Notes under the pieces: generated by a model
What the model was told of the DNA's origin: nothing
Database searches by the model: none
Seen by the model: only the letters and a program-made list of their open reading frames with translations
Shown: in pieces, positions 22,301 through 22,416 of the stretch
Layout: each line of letters opens with the position of its first letter
How positions within the stretch are numbered: position 1 is the stretch's first letter
Program-made: the position numbers and the translations under genes
Assembly (NCBI GenBank): GCA_005878665.1
Contig: VBLR01000120.1
Coordinates: 1-22,416 of the forward strand
DNA length: 22,416 nt
Direction of reading: 5' to 3'
Source of the DNA: Methanobacteriota archaeon
GTDB lineage: Archaea; Thermoplasmatota; Thermoplasmata; RBG-16-68-12

Positions 22301-22416
22301 GGGCGAACGGGGACGGCAGGCTGGTGAAGTCGCTCTCGACCACCGCGATCTCGCCCGCCTCGATCCGCCGTAGGATTTCGCGGGCGTGGTCCAGGTCCAT
22401 GACCATATGGAGGATT
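19359..22416 (-). CDS. lhr: Lhr-type helicase, C-terminal part (gene runs off the window)
   Basis: The visible part is ~1015 residues and the frame stays open to the window edge, so the 5' end lies outside. Residues 32-64, counted from the Met at 22406, contain SPFAHNVVLQGVSDLVLMED and LLRELHRKVLE, the end of the helicase core in archaeal Lhr (a superfamily 2 DNA repair helicase). RecA motifs are therefore expected beyond the window. The remaining ~950 residues are an extension: several winged-helix-like repeats (~178-228, ~255-293, ~420-470), then a segment from ~540 with LLDPW (563-567) and FFPLVKDGELVGMAEIW that resembles the barrel of AlkZ/HTH_42 proteins, and a further C-terminal region ending EVMEWYAKMYG. 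Bacterial Lhr has an AlkZ-like CTD; archaeal ones usually end near the core. No QxQ motif was noticed in the extension. Confidence 0.82.
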   Translation of the reverse strand, partial: ILHMVMDLDHAREILRRIEAGEIAVVESDFTSLPSPFAHNVVLQGVSDLVLMEDRSALLRELHRKVLERVMPTDQISSIQFQPSEIAEYFRRKLPKVARKEDILSYLDRVGDANLLQQKGRTVFAVASASFADVRKWAGQLMDEGLVESVWTPQGIHWTPKDHLPTYVAVYAQRSRLKPPEEKVLRLIREKPRTHKDLARLTKLGKDDLNEALRKLERAYLVGRRGVEETIYSAREPQRANFEESLDKILTKRLDVDGPHGAQELAVALGLEPELVEEVLRDLESEGVVSSGHFLVDEEFQFMMTRDLQRLQRKDETREVFDENQVKAFLLEKQFAGIDTLDGYFDRFLEAGMILDIYNHTADFDYKEWLRRREAGDILEGRFLNGRVRYVRAKDVPLFLSAFPRSPLTDFEKKVLEVIREGDGTDVWAINAKVRAEREQVKEALDKLDYDVYVIRRFQGDGWTARNLYVAYDPPHAKVADAIETIVRRFLAAYGPVPFSGIREWARFEWDELERLMDRLEQDGVVARILVTGKAESEMYVLAEDLPALRKLAGKPGTDPMRVLSLLDPWTQPLWAQVASRYGEGWFFPLVKDGELVGMAEIWEMSGCIEVRELDLASPELLDEAIAALTRMMTFYAMRGVDVLRVTRFQAKNVPEVEDLSHWLRAGFIRFSDFLAYGPIVPRDFDPKDLLAFALTKQGVALDSRFADPIAAAKALGGLRSDFAARLRVKEFRPLERLHRGRLLAKGLAIPEYWTYCTEEDLGLYKGAKATRLTKDMKATLRIIREEGPISRQRLLILSDLSRPTTTAALRKLYEGLHVTRDSDNRYRPVADLKIGRDDARREVLRRIIRSLGVTSAEALAAYTRFEYNMGETRLRLREFVAEGWLVKGFLARGERTVMWAVKDGLDNIGQADFRRKFVLTPQDNLFLYLREAIVDKFHMGSCYVVFDGPEMVAAFKARRRKWELLVTEFQGEPAARRIVEAWEAENELAVEEQVDRISDHEVMEWYAKMYGRGAAER

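Noticed and set aside
19275..22373. A 1032-codon open frame on the plus strand
   Set aside because: It lies wholly antisense to the Lhr gene, and its translation is low-complexity with no domain motif. GC-rich codon use on the minus strand removes stops from this frame.
1..22416. Mobile elements, CRISPR arrays or a transferred defence island
   Set aside because: No transposase, integrase, direct-repeat array, target-site duplication or toxin-antitoxin pair was seen, and base composition looks even throughout.

Overview
The window is GC-rich archaeal chromosome, most probably from an uncultivated high-GC Thermoplasmatota lineage. The domain is secure. RadA, diphthine synthase (Dph5), Trm5-type tRNA m1G37 methyltransferase, archaeal-type dUTPase, pyruvoyl arginine decarboxylase and archaeal-type AsnRS are all present, and most genes have TATA/BRE-like boxes 27-55 nt upstream of short-leader or leaderless starts. 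The phylum is an inference from overall character only. I see no rRNA, tRNA, CRISPR, insertion sequence or integrase. Coding density is very high and no gap between genes exceeds about 170 nt.

Layout. 1-3.0 kb: an S9 peptidase (+) converges on a class V aminotransferase (-). 3.0-5.3 kb (-): radA lies downstream of an AlkZ-like (HTH_42) DNA-glycosylase-family gene, a DNA-repair pair. 5.4-8.2 kb (+): an HxlR regulator, a small two-helix membrane protein, a six-helix membrane protein coupled to a winged-helix regulator, and a SAM methyltransferase. 8.2-10.6 kb: dph5 (-) and trm5 (+) diverge, and trm5 runs 167 bp into the 3' end of a convergent dUTPase gene. 10.7-12.6 kb (+): a 62-aa zinc-site protein, an acyl-CoA dehydrogenase and a HIT hydrolase. 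12.6-14.4 kb (-): asnS followed by a hemerythrin. 14.5-16.0 kb (+): a GNAT acetyltransferase, pdaD and a zinc-ribbon protein coupled to pdaD. 16.0-16.8 kb (-): a PrsW-like membrane protein. 16.9-18.8 kb (+): a three-zinc-ribbon/six-TM/TPR protein. 18.8-19.3 kb (-): a VOC protein. 19.4 kb to the window end (-): the C-terminal ~1015 residues of an Lhr-type helicase whose motor domains lie outside.

Two themes recur. One is translation and its modifications: Dph5, Trm5, AsnRS, the GNAT, and PdaD, whose product agmatine is the donor for agmatidine in archaeal tRNA-Ile(CAU). The other is DNA repair and nucleotide-pool hygiene: RadA, AlkZ-like, dUTPase and Lhr. The most unusual items are the zinc-ribbon/TM/TPR protein, the long Lhr C-terminal extension with an AlkZ-like segment, the trm5/dUTPase antisense overlap that gives Trm5 an Arg-rich tail, and the convergent genes that share palindromic stop-codon junctions.
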